Assembly (NCBI GenBank): GCA_030653935.1
Contig: JAURYL010000113.1
Location: 1-64,000, forward strand
From: Pseudomonadota bacterium
GTDB taxonomy: Bacteria; Pseudomonadota; Gammaproteobacteria; Burkholderiales; Thiobacillaceae
Direction: 5' to 3'
Length of the DNA: 64,000 nt
The position numbers and the translations under genes are program-made. Below are positions 1 through 9,563 of the stretch, piece by piece. A model generated the notes under the pieces. That model was not told the origin of the DNA. It saw nothing but the letters and a program-made list of their open reading frames with translations, and ran no database searches. Each line of letters starts with the position of its first letter. Position 1 is the first letter of the stretch.

Positions 1-1462
1 ACGCGACCGGGTTGTCAATCCATGCCGCCCCGTTCCCCGCGCTCGCGGGGATGAACCGGGTGTCCCGATCCTGATCAAAGAGCACCCCGACCGTTCCCCG
101 CGCTCGCGGGGATGAACCGCAGATGATGAGCGCCACATCTGCCCATTGCAGCCCGTTCCCCGCGCTCGCGGGGATGAACCGACCATCCATCCGCCTTCCA
201 CCTTTGTGACCTTCCGTTCCCCGCGCTCGCGGGGATGAACCGTCTACAGCAGCGACCCGCGCGACCTGAGCAACCCGTTCCCCGCGCTCGCGGGGATGAA
301 CCGTGCCAACGATTGCCACTGACGCCAGCGGCAATCCGTTCCCCGCGCTCGCGGGGATGAACCGCGCGGATGGATACGCTCAATACCTATATTGAGCCGT
401 TCCCCGCGCTCGCGGGGATGAACCGGCCGGCCGTTAGTTCGCGGATGCGGACGTTGGCCGTTCCCCGCGCTCGCGGGGATGAACCGATAGAGCGCGACAA
501 CACAAGGGCCGCGCGGGACCGTTCCCCGCGCTCGCGGGGATGAACCGACCTGGAACGGCTGGTTAAAAGCCCGGAAACCCCGTTCCCCGCGCTCGCGGGG
601 ATGAACCGGCTGAGTTTGAAGGTTGCGTTCATGATCTTCTCCGTTCCCCGCGCTCGCGGGGATGAACCGACGCCATCCTACGCGCCTATTGTGCAAGCAA
701 ACCGTTCCCCGCGCTCGCGGGGATGAACCGGCATTATTCATGGCACCCGCCCCCGCAAATAACCGTTCCCCGCGCTCGCGGGGATGAACCGTGGCCACCC
801 TGGAAGCGAAACAGTTGGAGGCCCCGTTCCCCGCGCTCGCGGGGATGAACCGTACGTCAGCGACATCAACCGTGTGCCGTTCACCCGTTCCCCGCGCTCG
901 CGGGGATGAACCGCCGCCGAAATCGGTTTCATGGTCGCTGTGTTACCGTTCCCCGCGCTCGCGGGGATGAACCTATTACAGCCATCGTGAAGATTTATTG
1001 CAGGTTCCGTTCCCCGCGCTCGCGGGGATGAACCGCCTGACGAACGCTTACATGGACCAAGTACGTCCCGTTCCCCGCGCTCGCGGGGATGAACCGCCTA
1101 CCGCGATTGGTGTCGAGTTCCCGACGTACCGTTCCCCGCGCTCGCGGGGATGAACCGCACGTTTCGACGCTGGTCATGCAAGCGAGGCCCCGTTCCCCGC
1201 GCTCGCGGGGATGAACCGTAATCCTTCGCGTCGATGGTCAGGCAGATGTCCCGTTCCCCGCGCTCGCGGGGATGAACCGACCATCACAATCCAGGAAACC
1301 CCTGGACGCCGCCGTTCCCCGCGCTCGCGGGGATGAACCGAAACTCGACAAGCTCCAAGCCAGCGGCGCGGACCGTTCCCCGCGCTCGCGGGGATGAACC
1401 GCATGAGCTCCATGACTTTGCCGACCGATCTCCCCGTTCCCCGCGCTCGCGGGGATGAACCG
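1..1462 (+). CRISPR. Type I-E-like CRISPR array: 24 intact 29-nt repeats CCGTTCCCCGCGCTCGCGGGGATGAACCG, 32-33 nt spacers; continues beyond the left window edge
   Basis: Repeat starts at 30, 91, 153, 214, 275, 336, 397, 458, 519, 580, 641, 702, 763, 824, 885, 946, 1007, 1068, 1129, 1190, 1251, 1312, 1373, 1434. Resembles the E. coli type I-E repeat GAGTTCCCCGCGCCAGCGGGGATAAACCG in the same orientation, giving a 5' handle ATGAACCG, so transcription is predicted left to right with the leader outside the window. No cas genes in the window. Confidence 0.98.
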
Positions 1463-1811
1463 GGCAGGCGAGACGCCTGCGCTACATACAGCCAACCATT
1501 CTCCGCGCTGGGGGCGATTCAAGCTGATGTGGAAACCCTGGTTGGCATGGCGGGGTGATCGTGAAATATCCGCCGTGGGAGCGGGCTTGCCCGCGATTGG
1601 CGACGCTTTGTATGCATCACCGTGGAATATCGCGGTGGGGGCGGGTTTGAAATCCGCCCCTACGGTGGGTCTCGTCATGCGGGGCAGCCGCCCTTGGCGT
1701 ACGGCTGCATTGGTTTGAATCGCATCCTGCGAACGCGGGGATGAACCGGGCAGGCGAGACGCCTGCTGCGCTACGTACAGCCAAGCGTTCTCCACGCGCG
1801 CGGGATGTCCT
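1463..1811 (+). CRISPR. Degenerate CRISPR trailer: decayed repeats at about 1496-1510, 1728-1748 and 1785-1810, split by an interspersed repeat
   Basis: ccattctccgcgct (1496), gcgaacgcggggatgaaccg (to 1748) and gcgttctccacgcgcgcgggatgtcc (1785) align to the array repeat; near-identical ggcaggcgagacgcctgc..gctac.tacagccaa units follow at 1463-1495 and 1749-1784. Confidence 0.7.
1510..1727. repeat. Interspersed repeat copy A with terminal inverted repeats (g.gcgattcaa ... ttgaatcgca.cc)
   Basis: Shares tggaaacc..ggttggcatggcg.ggt.atcgtgaaa..cc and ccgtgggagcgggcttgcccgcgattggc.acgctttgtatgcatc.ccgtggaatatcgcggt.ggggcgggtttgaaa.ccgcccctacg with 58069-58412. Confidence 0.85.
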
Positions 1812-1898
1812 TGGCGCCTGGCTGAATTCCGCTATTGATTGCCATTAGTTCAATCGGGATATGCAAAAAGTGCTGTTCTGGTTGAAACTGCGCGTCTG

Positions 1899-4800
1899 AT
1901 GGATATCCGAAGACAAGCCCGTTTGATGATTGGTCTGGCCGGACGCTCGATTTGCTCGGGTTCGCCGTGGTCGGCGGGCCGGGTGTTGTTCTTGTTGGTC
2001 GCGGCCTGGCTGGTGTCGGGAGGGGTGTGCGCGGCGCCGGTGCCGGTTTTGATTGTGCATTCCTATAACCTGGAATATCCCTGGACCAAGCGGCAGCATG
2101 AGGGTTTTGTTCAGGCTTTGCGCGCGAACACGGCGGTGGACCCCGCGATTTCGACCGAGTCGCTGGATACCAAGCGCTATCCTTATGACGCGCGGTATGC
2201 CCGCACTTTCGCCGATTTTCTGCGCTTCAAGTACGCGGGTTTTCGCCCGTCGCTGATCTACGTGACGGATGACGATGCGTTGTTGTTCGCACGCGAGCAT
2301 CTCGCTGGGTTGTTTCCCGATAGCCCGGTATTTTTTTCCGGGGTGAATGATTTTTCCGTGCGCGCGTGGCTGGATCCGGCGCGGATGACCGGGGTGTTCG
2401 AGAAGAAGGAGATCGCGCCCAATCTGGCGCTGCTGCGGCAGTTGGATGCGGAGGCGCGGCGCATCGTTCTGGTGGGCGATGGCGGCGGTACTTATCGGTC
2501 GATCGAGCGGGAGGCGCGGCGGGATTTGGCGCGCTATCCGGAGATCGCGGCGACTTTTGTGGCGGCGCCGACGATTGAAACGTTGTTGGAGACCTTGCGC
2601 CGGCGGCCCGAGAAGTATCTGGTGCTGACGACCTTGGGTGGTTTGACCGACGCGGCGGGGCGGTTGCTGCCGTTGAAGGAGTCGATCAGTCGGATCGTGG
2701 CGCTGAACCGGTTCGTCATCCTGAGCATGGAGGATGTCTATCAGTTCGATGGGGTGCTGGGTGGTTTTGTCACCAGCGGCGAGCGCCAGGGGGAAAGCGC
2801 GGCGGCGCTGGCTCTGGCTTTTTTGCGTGGCGCGCCGCTGCCAAGCATTGCGCCGCAATTGCTCAGCCCGAATCACTATCTGATCGACGCCCGCGAGTTG
2901 GCGCGTAATGGTTTGGTTTTGCCGGCGCGGTTGCCGGGGGCGGTGGTGGTGGTGAATCAGCCATCGGGATTCATCGACCGCCATCGTGAGTCGTTGTTGT
3001 TGGCGATCTATCTGCTTGCCGCCGCGCTGTTCGTGGTGGTGCTTGCCAGTCTCTGGGTGGCGACGCGGAATAATCGCGAGTTGCGGTCGCGCGCGCTTCG
3101 GATCGAGGCGCAGTCGGCGTCCTTGCGTGAGAGTGAGGCGACTTATCGGGCTTTGTTCGAGGCTTCGGTCGATGCGCTGTATCTGCTTGACCCGGAGTCC
3201 GGGTTATTTGTCGATTGCAACGAGGCGGTGTTGCGCTTGCATGGACTCGATAGCCGCGAGCAGCTCATCGGTCGCACGCCGGAGAGCCTTTCGCCGGAAT
3301 TCCAGGCCAATGGCGCGTGTTCAAAAGACTTGGCGAATGCATACATTCAGCAGGCCTTCACAACGGGTTCGGCCACTTTCGAGTGGGTGCATTGCGCGTC
3401 CGACGGCTCGTCGTTCCCCGTGTTGGTGTCGCTGTGCGCGTTCTGGTTGAAGGGCAAGAAGCTCATCCTCGCCATCGCCCGCGATATCAGCGCGCAGAAA
3501 TCCGCCGAGGCGGAGTTGCGGGTCGCTGCAATCGCGTTCGAGTCGCAGGAGGCGATCATCATCGCCGATGAGAACAAGCTGATTCAGCGGGTCAATCCGG
3601 CGTTCACCAAGGTCACCGGTTATGCCGCCGCCGAGGTGATCGGGCGCACGCCTGAGGTGTTGAAATCCGGTCGCCAGGATTCGGCCTATTACCAGGCGAT
3701 GTGGAGCGCGGTGCGGGAACATGGCGAGTGGCGGGGCGAGATATGGAACCGGCGCAAGAGTGGGGATGTTTACCCGGAATGGCTGACGATTACGGCGGTC
3801 AAGGATGCGGCCGGCAAGGTGGTCAATTATGTCGGCATGTTCCAGGACATCACCGAGCGCAAGCTGGCGGAGGAGAAGATCCGCAATCTGGCGTTCTATG
3901 ATGCTTTGACCCAGTTGCCGAACCGGCGCCTGTTGCTGGATCGCTTGCACCAGGCCATTGCCATCGGCAGTCGCGGCAGGCATCACGGCGCGTTGTTGTT
4001 CATCGATCTGGATAATTTCAAGCTGCTCAACGATACCCAGGGCCATGACATCGGCGATCTGCTCCTGATCCAGGTGGCGCAACGCTTGCAGGCTTGCGTG
4101 CGTGAGGGCGATACCGTTTCCCGCCTGGGCGGCGATGAGTTCGTGGTGATGTTGGAGAATCTGGACGAGTCGCCGGCCGAGGCCGCCAATCAGGCGGAAA
4201 CGGTGGCCGTGAAAGTCCTTGAGTTGCTGAATCTGCCTTATGAACTCGGCGTGATCGAGCACCACGGCACGCCCAGCATCGGCGTCGCCCTGTTCCGCGA
4301 CAAGTCCGACGCGGTGGCCGATCCGTTGAAGCGGGCGGATCTGGCCATGTATCAGGCCAAGGCCGGGGGTCGCAACACCATTCGGTTTTTTGATCCCGCC
4401 ATGCAGGCGGCGGTGGAGGCCCGTTCGCACCTGGAGGCGGAGTTGCGGCGCGCCATTCCGCGCGGTGAATTCATCCTGCGCTGGCAGCCGCAGGTGGCGC
4501 CCGACGGGCGGGTGACCGGGGTGGAAGCGCTGGTGCGCTGGCTACATCCGGAACGCGGTCTGATCGCGCCGCAATACTTTATCGCGCTTGCCGAAGAAAC
4601 CGGCCTGATCATCCCGATTGGCTTGCAGGTGCTGCAACAGGCCTGCGAGCAATTCAAGATCTGGGCCGGCAGGGTGGATAGCGCGCATCTGAGCATTTCG
4701 GTCAACGTCAGCGCCCGCCAGTTTCACCACCCGGATTTCATCGATATGGTGGAGGCGGCGTTGGACGCGGCCCAGGCCGATGGCCACGGTCTGGTGCTGG

Positions 4801-5210
4801 AGATCACGGAAAGTCTGTTGCTGGAAAATGTGGATGAGGTCGTGCTCAGGATGCATGCGCTGAAGGCGCGCGGATTGCGCTTTTCCATTGATGATTTCGG
4901 TACCGGCTATTCCTCCCTGTCTTATCTGAAGCGGCTGCCGCTGGACGAGCTAAAGATCGACCGCTCCTTCGTCGAGGATATCGAGCACGATGCCAACGCC
5001 GCCGCCATCTGCGCCGCTTTCATCAGCCTGACGCACATCCTCGGCTTGAAGGTGGTGGCGGAGGGCGTGGAGACCGAAGCACAACGTCACCTGCTGTCCA
5101 GCGTCCATCGTTGCGACACCTTGCAGGGCTATCTATTCGGAAAGCCGATGTCGGCGATAGAGATCGACAGGATGTTGCGCGATAGGGAAATCGAGATGGC
5201 TCGGGCATAA
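1899..5210 (+). CDS. ABC-substrate-binding-like sensor / PAS-PAS-GGDEF-EAL protein
   Basis: N-terminal secreted/TM region, PAS segments (ATYRALFEASVDALYLLD; VNPAFTKVTGYAAAEVIGRTPEVL), intact RLGGDEF and EAL (GVEALVRWLHPERG). ORF opens at a TTG at 1839; the first ATG at 1899 is preferred. Confidence 0.9.
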   Translation: MDIRRQARLMIGLAGRSICSGSPWSAGRVLFLLVAAWLVSGGVCAAPVPVLIVHSYNLEYPWTKRQHEGFVQALRANTAVDPAISTESLDTKRYPYDARYARTFADFLRFKYAGFRPSLIYVTDDDALLFAREHLAGLFPDSPVFFSGVNDFSVRAWLDPARMTGVFEKKEIAPNLALLRQLDAEARRIVLVGDGGGTYRSIEREARRDLARYPEIAATFVAAPTIETLLETLRRRPEKYLVLTTLGGLTDAAGRLLPLKESISRIVALNRFVILSMEDVYQFDGVLGGFVTSGERQGESAAALALAFLRGAPLPSIAPQLLSPNHYLIDARELARNGLVLPARLPGAVVVVNQPSGFIDRHRESLLLAIYLLAAALFVVVLASLWVATRNNRELRSRALRIEAQSASLRESEATYRALFEASVDALYLLDPESGLFVDCNEAVLRLHGLDSREQLIGRTPESLSPEFQANGACSKDLANAYIQQAFTTGSATFEWVHCASDGSSFPVLVSLCAFWLKGKKLILAIARDISAQKSAEAELRVAAIAFESQEAIIIADENKLIQRVNPAFTKVTGYAAAEVIGRTPEVLKSGRQDSAYYQAMWSAVREHGEWRGEIWNRRKSGDVYPEWLTITAVKDAAGKVVNYVGMFQDITERKLAEEKIRNLAFYDALTQLPNRRLLLDRLHQAIAIGSRGRHHGALLFIDLDNFKLLNDTQGHDIGDLLLIQVAQRLQACVREGDTVSRLGGDEFVVMLENLDESPAEAANQAETVAVKVLELLNLPYELGVIEHHGTPSIGVALFRDKSDAVADPLKRADLAMYQAKAGGRNTIRFFDPAMQAAVEARSHLEAELRRAIPRGEFILRWQPQVAPDGRVTGVEALVRWLHPERGLIAPQYFIALAEETGLIIPIGLQVLQQACEQFKIWAGRVDSAHLSISVNVSARQFHHPDFIDMVEAALDAAQADGHGLVLEITESLLLENVDEVVLRMHALKARGLRFSIDDFGTGYSSLSYLKRLPLDELKIDRSFVEDIEHDANAAAICAAFISLTHILGLKVVAEGVETEAQRHLLSSVHRCDTLQGYLFGKPMSAIEIDRMLRDREIEMARA

Positions 5211-5300
5211 GCCGTCAAAGCATGCTCGAACGGGTGGCGTGATACCATGCGGCCCGTCCAGCGCGAGAACGGGAAAACCAGATGAAGTCGAACAGGAATG

Positions 5301-5339
5301 AAAAAAGCCGGCGTTGTCGTGAAGACAAGCCGGCTTTTT
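5301..5339 (-). terminator. Hairpin terminator downstream of tRNA-Leu
   Basis: aaaaaagccggc(g)ttgtc...gacaagccggcttttt stem-loop with A/T runs on both sides. Confidence 0.8.
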
Positions 5340-5347
5340 GTTTGACT

Positions 5348-5434
5348 TGGTGCCCAGGAGAGGACTCGAACCTCCACGCCCTTGCGAGCGCTAGGACCTG
5401 AACCTAGTGCGTCTACCAATTCCGCCACCTGGGC
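5348..5434 (-). tRNA. tRNA-Leu (CAG), CCA encoded
   Basis: Reverse strand GCCCAGGTGGCGGAATTGGTAGACGCACTAGGTTCAGGTCCTAGCGCTCGCAAGGGCGTGGAGGTTCGAGTCCTCTCCTGGGCACCA; full cloverleaf with long variable arm. Confidence 0.97.
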
Positions 5435-5468
5435 CAAGAAGCCGCGCATTCTACTGACCATTAAATTT

Positions 5469-7943
5469 ATGTCAACGAAAAAAACATCCGCCAAAACCGA
5501 ACAAGTTACGCCCGCCACGCCCGCTAAATCTTCGCGGCCTCGTGCCGGCGCCAGGGCGAAACAGCCCGTCGCTCAACTCCTGGATACGCCGTCCATGCCG
5601 CCACCGACCGCGCCACCGATGACGACACCGATCGCGCCACCGGCGAAGTCGTCCGCGAAGCCGCCCCGGCGTGGCCAGAAGGCCTTGCGCTGGCAAGACC
5701 CGTTCCTGGAACGTGAGCGCGCCAAATATGGCCACGCCATGCCGAGTAGGGAGTTCATCCTGCAACTGGTGATCGAGGCGCCCGGCCCGGTCGAGGCCGA
5801 TGAATTCGCCGTGCGACTGGGCTTGGAGGCGGACGAGATGGATGCCTTCATGATCCGTCTGCGCGCCATGCAGCGAGACGGCCAGATCATGCTCAACCGC
5901 CGTGGCGCCCTGTGCCTGCCGGAGAAGATCGAGGTGAAGGCCGGTCGCGTCGACGGCCATGCCGATGGTTTCGGCTTCTTCATCCCGGACGACAAGTCGG
6001 GCGACATGTTCCTGCATGAGAAAGAGATGCGCGGCCTGCTCCACGGCGACCGCGTGATGGTGCGCGAACATGGCCTGGACCGGCGTGGGCGCAAGGAAGG
6101 CAAGGTGGTGGAGGTTCTGGAACGGGCCAATACCCATCTGGTGGGGCGCCTTTACCGGGAACGCGGCTACCAGTGGGTGGTGGCGGAGAACAAGCGCATC
6201 AGCCAGGACATCCTGGTGCCCGACCATCAGGATATGGGCGCTTCCAACGGCAATGTGGTGATGGTGGAGGTCGTTGATCAGCCGACCAAGCACGCGCCGC
6301 CGGTGGGCAAGGTCATCCAGATTCTGGGCAACTATGCCGATCCCGGCATGGAAATCGAGATTGCCCTGCGCAAACACGATCTGCCGAACGCGTTTTCCGA
6401 CGACGTCCTGGCGCAGGCCAAGAAGTTGCCCAAAGGCGTGCTGAAAAAAGACCTGGGCGCCGACCGCGAAGACGTTCGCAAATTGCCGCTGGTGACCATC
6501 GATGGCGAGGATGCCCGCGACTTCGACGATGCCGTGTATTGCCAGCCGGAAGGGCGCGGTTTCCGCCTCTGGGTGGCGATCGCCGATGTTTCCCACTATG
6601 TCCAGCCGGGTTCGCCACTGGATGTGTCGGCGCTGGAACGCGGCACCTCGGTGTATTTCCCGCGCCGGGTGATTCCCATGCTGCCGGAGGAACTCTCCAA
6701 CGGCCTGTGCTCGCTCAATCCCGAGGTTGACCGTCTGTGTATGGTCTGCGAGATGGAGATTTCCAGCTTCGGCAACATCAAGAAGCACCGCTTCTACCCG
6801 GCGGTGATGCACTCCAAGGCGCGCCTGACCTACAACCAGGTCTGGGACTGGCTTGAAGCCGGCGAGGCGCCCGAAGACAAGGCCTGGGCGCTGCCGCATC
6901 TGCAAAATCTCTACAAGTTGTTCAAGGTGTTGTTGAAGGCGCGTGGCAAGCGTGGTGCCATCGACTTCGAAACGGTGGAAACCAAGATGCTGTTCGATGA
7001 ACACGACAAGATCGAACGCATCGTCGCCACCACCCGCAACGACGCGCACCGCTTGATCGAGGAATGCATGCTGGCGGCCAACGTCTGTGCCTCCGAATTC
7101 CTGCAGAAGAAGAAGCATCCCGCCCTGTATCGGGTGCACGAAGGGCCGACGCCGGAGAAACTGAAGGCGTTGCAGGCATTCCTCGCCGAATTCGGCTTCT
7201 TCATCACCGGCGGCGACGATCCGCACGCCAAGGATTACGCGGAGTTGTTGCTCAAGTTGAAGGGGCGCCCCGACGAGCAGTTGCTGCAAACCGTGCTGCT
7301 GCGTTCACTGCGCCAGGCCGTCTACAGCCCGGAGAATGCCGGCCATTTCGGCCTGGCTTATGAGGCCTACACCCACTTCACCTCACCGATCCGCCGCTAT
7401 CCCGACCTGCTGGTACACCGCGCGATCAAGGCCTGTCTGAAGGGTGAGGTCTACAACCCCGGAAAATGGGAAGACATCGGCGGCCAATGCTCGAAGAACG
7501 AGCGTCGCGCTGACGATGCCACCCGCGACGTGGTGGCCTGGCTCAAGTGCTACTACATGCAGGACAAGGTCGGCGAGGAGTTCGACGGCGTCATTTCCGC
7601 CGCCGTCAGTTTCGGCATGTTCGTGGCCTTGAACGAAGTGTTCGTGGAAGGCCTGGTGCACGTCACCGAACTCGGCCAGGACTACTTCCACTTCGACGCC
7701 GCCCGCCACCAGATGCTGGGCGAGCGCACCGGCAAACGCTTCCGCTTGGGCGACAAGGTGCGCGTTAAAGTTGCGCGCGTCGATCTGGAAACCACCCGCA
7801 TCGACTTCTCTCTGGTGGACAATGCCGCCGTCCCCGCCTCCTCCCCGAAGGGGCGCACGAAGCCCCCCTCGCCCGCGGGCGGGAGAGGGGCTGGGGGTGA
7901 GGGGAATTCCACGCCATCGTCCAAGAAAGCCCGAAAGAAATGA
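5469..7943 (+). CDS. rnr: Ribonuclease R
   Basis: RNB signature (IDGEDARDFDDAVYC, TSPIRRYPDLLVHRAIK), C-terminal S1 domain. ORF-track start (5382) lies inside the antisense tRNA; ATG at 5469 chosen. Confidence 0.95.
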   Translation: MSTKKTSAKTEQVTPATPAKSSRPRAGARAKQPVAQLLDTPSMPPPTAPPMTTPIAPPAKSSAKPPRRGQKALRWQDPFLERERAKYGHAMPSREFILQLVIEAPGPVEADEFAVRLGLEADEMDAFMIRLRAMQRDGQIMLNRRGALCLPEKIEVKAGRVDGHADGFGFFIPDDKSGDMFLHEKEMRGLLHGDRVMVREHGLDRRGRKEGKVVEVLERANTHLVGRLYRERGYQWVVAENKRISQDILVPDHQDMGASNGNVVMVEVVDQPTKHAPPVGKVIQILGNYADPGMEIEIALRKHDLPNAFSDDVLAQAKKLPKGVLKKDLGADREDVRKLPLVTIDGEDARDFDDAVYCQPEGRGFRLWVAIADVSHYVQPGSPLDVSALERGTSVYFPRRVIPMLPEELSNGLCSLNPEVDRLCMVCEMEISSFGNIKKHRFYPAVMHSKARLTYNQVWDWLEAGEAPEDKAWALPHLQNLYKLFKVLLKARGKRGAIDFETVETKMLFDEHDKIERIVATTRNDAHRLIEECMLAANVCASEFLQKKKHPALYRVHEGPTPEKLKALQAFLAEFGFFITGGDDPHAKDYAELLLKLKGRPDEQLLQTVLLRSLRQAVYSPENAGHFGLAYEAYTHFTSPIRRYPDLLVHRAIKACLKGEVYNPGKWEDIGGQCSKNERRADDATRDVVAWLKCYYMQDKVGEEFDGVISAAVSFGMFVALNEVFVEGLVHVTELGQDYFHFDAARHQMLGERTGKRFRLGDKVRVKVARVDLETTRIDFSLVDNAAVPASSPKGRTKPPSPAGGRGAGGEGNSTPSSKKARKK
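7863..7904. repeat. REP-like repeat inside the 3' end of rnr
   Basis: cccccctcgcccgcgggcgggagaggggctgggggtgagggg, translated PPSPAGGRGAGGEG. Confidence 0.65.
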
Positions 7944-8686
7944 GCCAAAGAGTCCTGATCCACGGTTTCCATGCCGTCACCGCGCGTCTGCGCCACCACC
8001 CGGAAAGCATCCAGGTCATCTACATGGATGAAAGCCGGCGCGACCGCCGCGCCAAGGACCTGGTCAAGGTCGCCGAGGACAAGAACGTGCGCGTGGTCAT
8101 GGCCAACGGCGCCCGCGTCGACGAAATGGCGCGCGGCAAGTCGCAAGGCGTGGTCGCCCAGGCCAGCCAGATCGAACTCGCCCGCGACCTCGACGAGGTG
8201 CTGGACGACCTGAGCGAACCGGCGCTGTTGATGGTGCTAGATGGGGTAACCGATCCACACAATCTGGGTGCCTGTCTGCGTAGCGCCGATGCCTTCGGCG
8301 TGCATGCCGTGCTGGCGCCCAAGGATCGTTCCGCCGGCCTCTCGGCGGTGGCGATGAAGGCGGCCAGCGGCGCGGCGGACTCGATTCCTTACCTGACCGT
8401 CACCAACCTGGCGCGGATTCTGCGCGACCTGAAGGATCGCGGCATTCTCATCATCGGCACCGACGACGAAGCGCCCGCCAGCCTGATGGACGCCGACTTC
8501 ACCAGTGCCGCCGCCCTGGTGCTGGGCGCGGAAGGCGCCGGTATGCGCCGGTTGACGAAGGAGCATTGCGACGTCCTGGTCAGCATCCCGATGTTCGGCC
8601 AGGTAGAAAGCCTCAACGTCTCGGTTTCCGCCGGGGTGTGCCTGTATGAAGCGCGCCGGCAAAGGACGCTGGCTGGGAAAAGGTAG
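7940..8686 (+). CDS. rlmB: 23S rRNA (guanosine-2'-O-)-methyltransferase RlmB
   Basis: SpoU family motifs DGVTDPHNLGACLRSADAFG, LVLGAEGAGMRRL, IPMFGQVESLNVSVSAGVCLYEARRQR; ATGA overlap with rnr. Confidence 0.95.
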   Translation: MSQRVLIHGFHAVTARLRHHPESIQVIYMDESRRDRRAKDLVKVAEDKNVRVVMANGARVDEMARGKSQGVVAQASQIELARDLDEVLDDLSEPALLMVLDGVTDPHNLGACLRSADAFGVHAVLAPKDRSAGLSAVAMKAASGAADSIPYLTVTNLARILRDLKDRGILIIGTDDEAPASLMDADFTSAAALVLGAEGAGMRRLTKEHCDVLVSIPMFGQVESLNVSVSAGVCLYEARRQRTLAGKR

Positions 8687-8738
8687 CGCCGGCTTCCAGC
8701 CGGCAGATTTAAAGACGCCGGCTGGAAGCCGGCGCTAC
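8683..8738. repeat. REP inverted repeat gtagcgccggcttccagccggc...gccggctggaagccggcgctac
   Basis: Perfect 22-bp arms around a short loop. Confidence 0.9.
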
Positions 8739-8751
8739 GGGAATACCGCGC

Positions 8752-9297
8752 ATGAACCAGAAAGACGCCTGGAAACTGATCAACAACGCCGAACTGCTGC
8801 ACGGCGCCACTGAAATCGAATTGGCGCTCGACCATCTCGCCGCCCGCATCAGCGACGCCCTCGCCGATTCCTTTCCGGTCGCCCTCTGCGTCATGGGTGG
8901 CGGCGTGGTGTTCGCCGGCAAACTGCTGCCGCGCCTGGGATTTCCCCTGGAATTCGATTACCTGCATGCCACTCGTTACCGCAGCGGCACGCGCGGCGGC
9001 GAAATCGAATGGGCGGTGTTGCCGCGCATGGATTTGAGTGGTCGCACCGTGCTGGTCATGGATGACATCCTCGACGAAGGCCATACCCTCGCCGCCGCCA
9101 AACAACGCCTGCTGGAACTGGGCGTCGCCGACGTGAAAATCGCCGTGCTGGCGGACAAGGAACTCGGCCGCGAGAAGCCCATTACCGCCGATTTCATCGG
9201 CTTGTCACTCCCCGACCGCTACGTGTTCGGCATGGGCATGGACGCCTACGGACTCTGGCGCAATCTGCCGGGAATCTACGCAATGAAGGATGGTTGA
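8752..9297 (+). CDS. hpt: Hypoxanthine-guanine phosphoribosyltransferase
   Basis: PRPP-binding signature VLVMDDILDEGHTL; C-terminal YVFGMGMDAYGLWRNLPGIYA. Confidence 0.88.
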   Translation: MNQKDAWKLINNAELLHGATEIELALDHLAARISDALADSFPVALCVMGGGVVFAGKLLPRLGFPLEFDYLHATRYRSGTRGGEIEWAVLPRMDLSGRTVLVMDDILDEGHTLAAAKQRLLELGVADVKIAVLADKELGREKPITADFIGLSLPDRYVFGMGMDAYGLWRNLPGIYAMKDG

Positions 9298-9341
9298 GAC
9301 TGGGTGGGTGATAGTCTTGGTTACCGCACAGGAGGTGTGAC

Positions 9342-9563
9342 ATGTACGCTGAACGCATCATTCTTGAAACGGATTCCCTTGGCCACCTGAAGCAGCAACC
9401 CCGGTTACCACCCAACAAGGCGGTTGAGGCCATCTTTCTGGTTCTCGACGAATCGGAACACCAGCTTGTCCGCCGCCCGCACCCTGAAATCGTCGGCAAG
9501 GTGCGAATCCTTGGTGACATCCTGGACAGCGTGCCGGAAATTGACTGGGATTTGCCGCGATGA
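9342..9563 (+). CDS. Small hypothetical protein preceding the aspartic protease
   Basis: 73-aa ORF with upstream aggaggtgtgac RBS; stop overlaps the next ATG (ATGA). Confidence 0.6.
   Translation: MYAERIILETDSLGHLKQQPRLPPNKAVEAIFLVLDESEHQLVRRPHPEIVGKVRILGDILDSVPEIDWDLPR

Noticed and set aside
1455-1718. 87-aa plus-strand ORF in the CRISPR trailer
   Set aside because: Entirely repeat-derived sequence (interspersed repeat copy A).
75-1795. Minus-strand ORFs rich in VHPRERGER / GSSPRARGT / RFIPASAGNG
   Set aside because: Translations of the CRISPR repeat in three frames; not proteins.
5129-5518. 129-aa minus-strand ORF
   Set aside because: Runs through the tRNA-Leu gene and the end of the GGDEF/EAL gene.
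5472-7289. 605-aa minus-strand ORF opposite rnr
   Set aside because: GC-rich shadow ORF (His/Gln/Arg-rich) antisense to a convincing RNase R.
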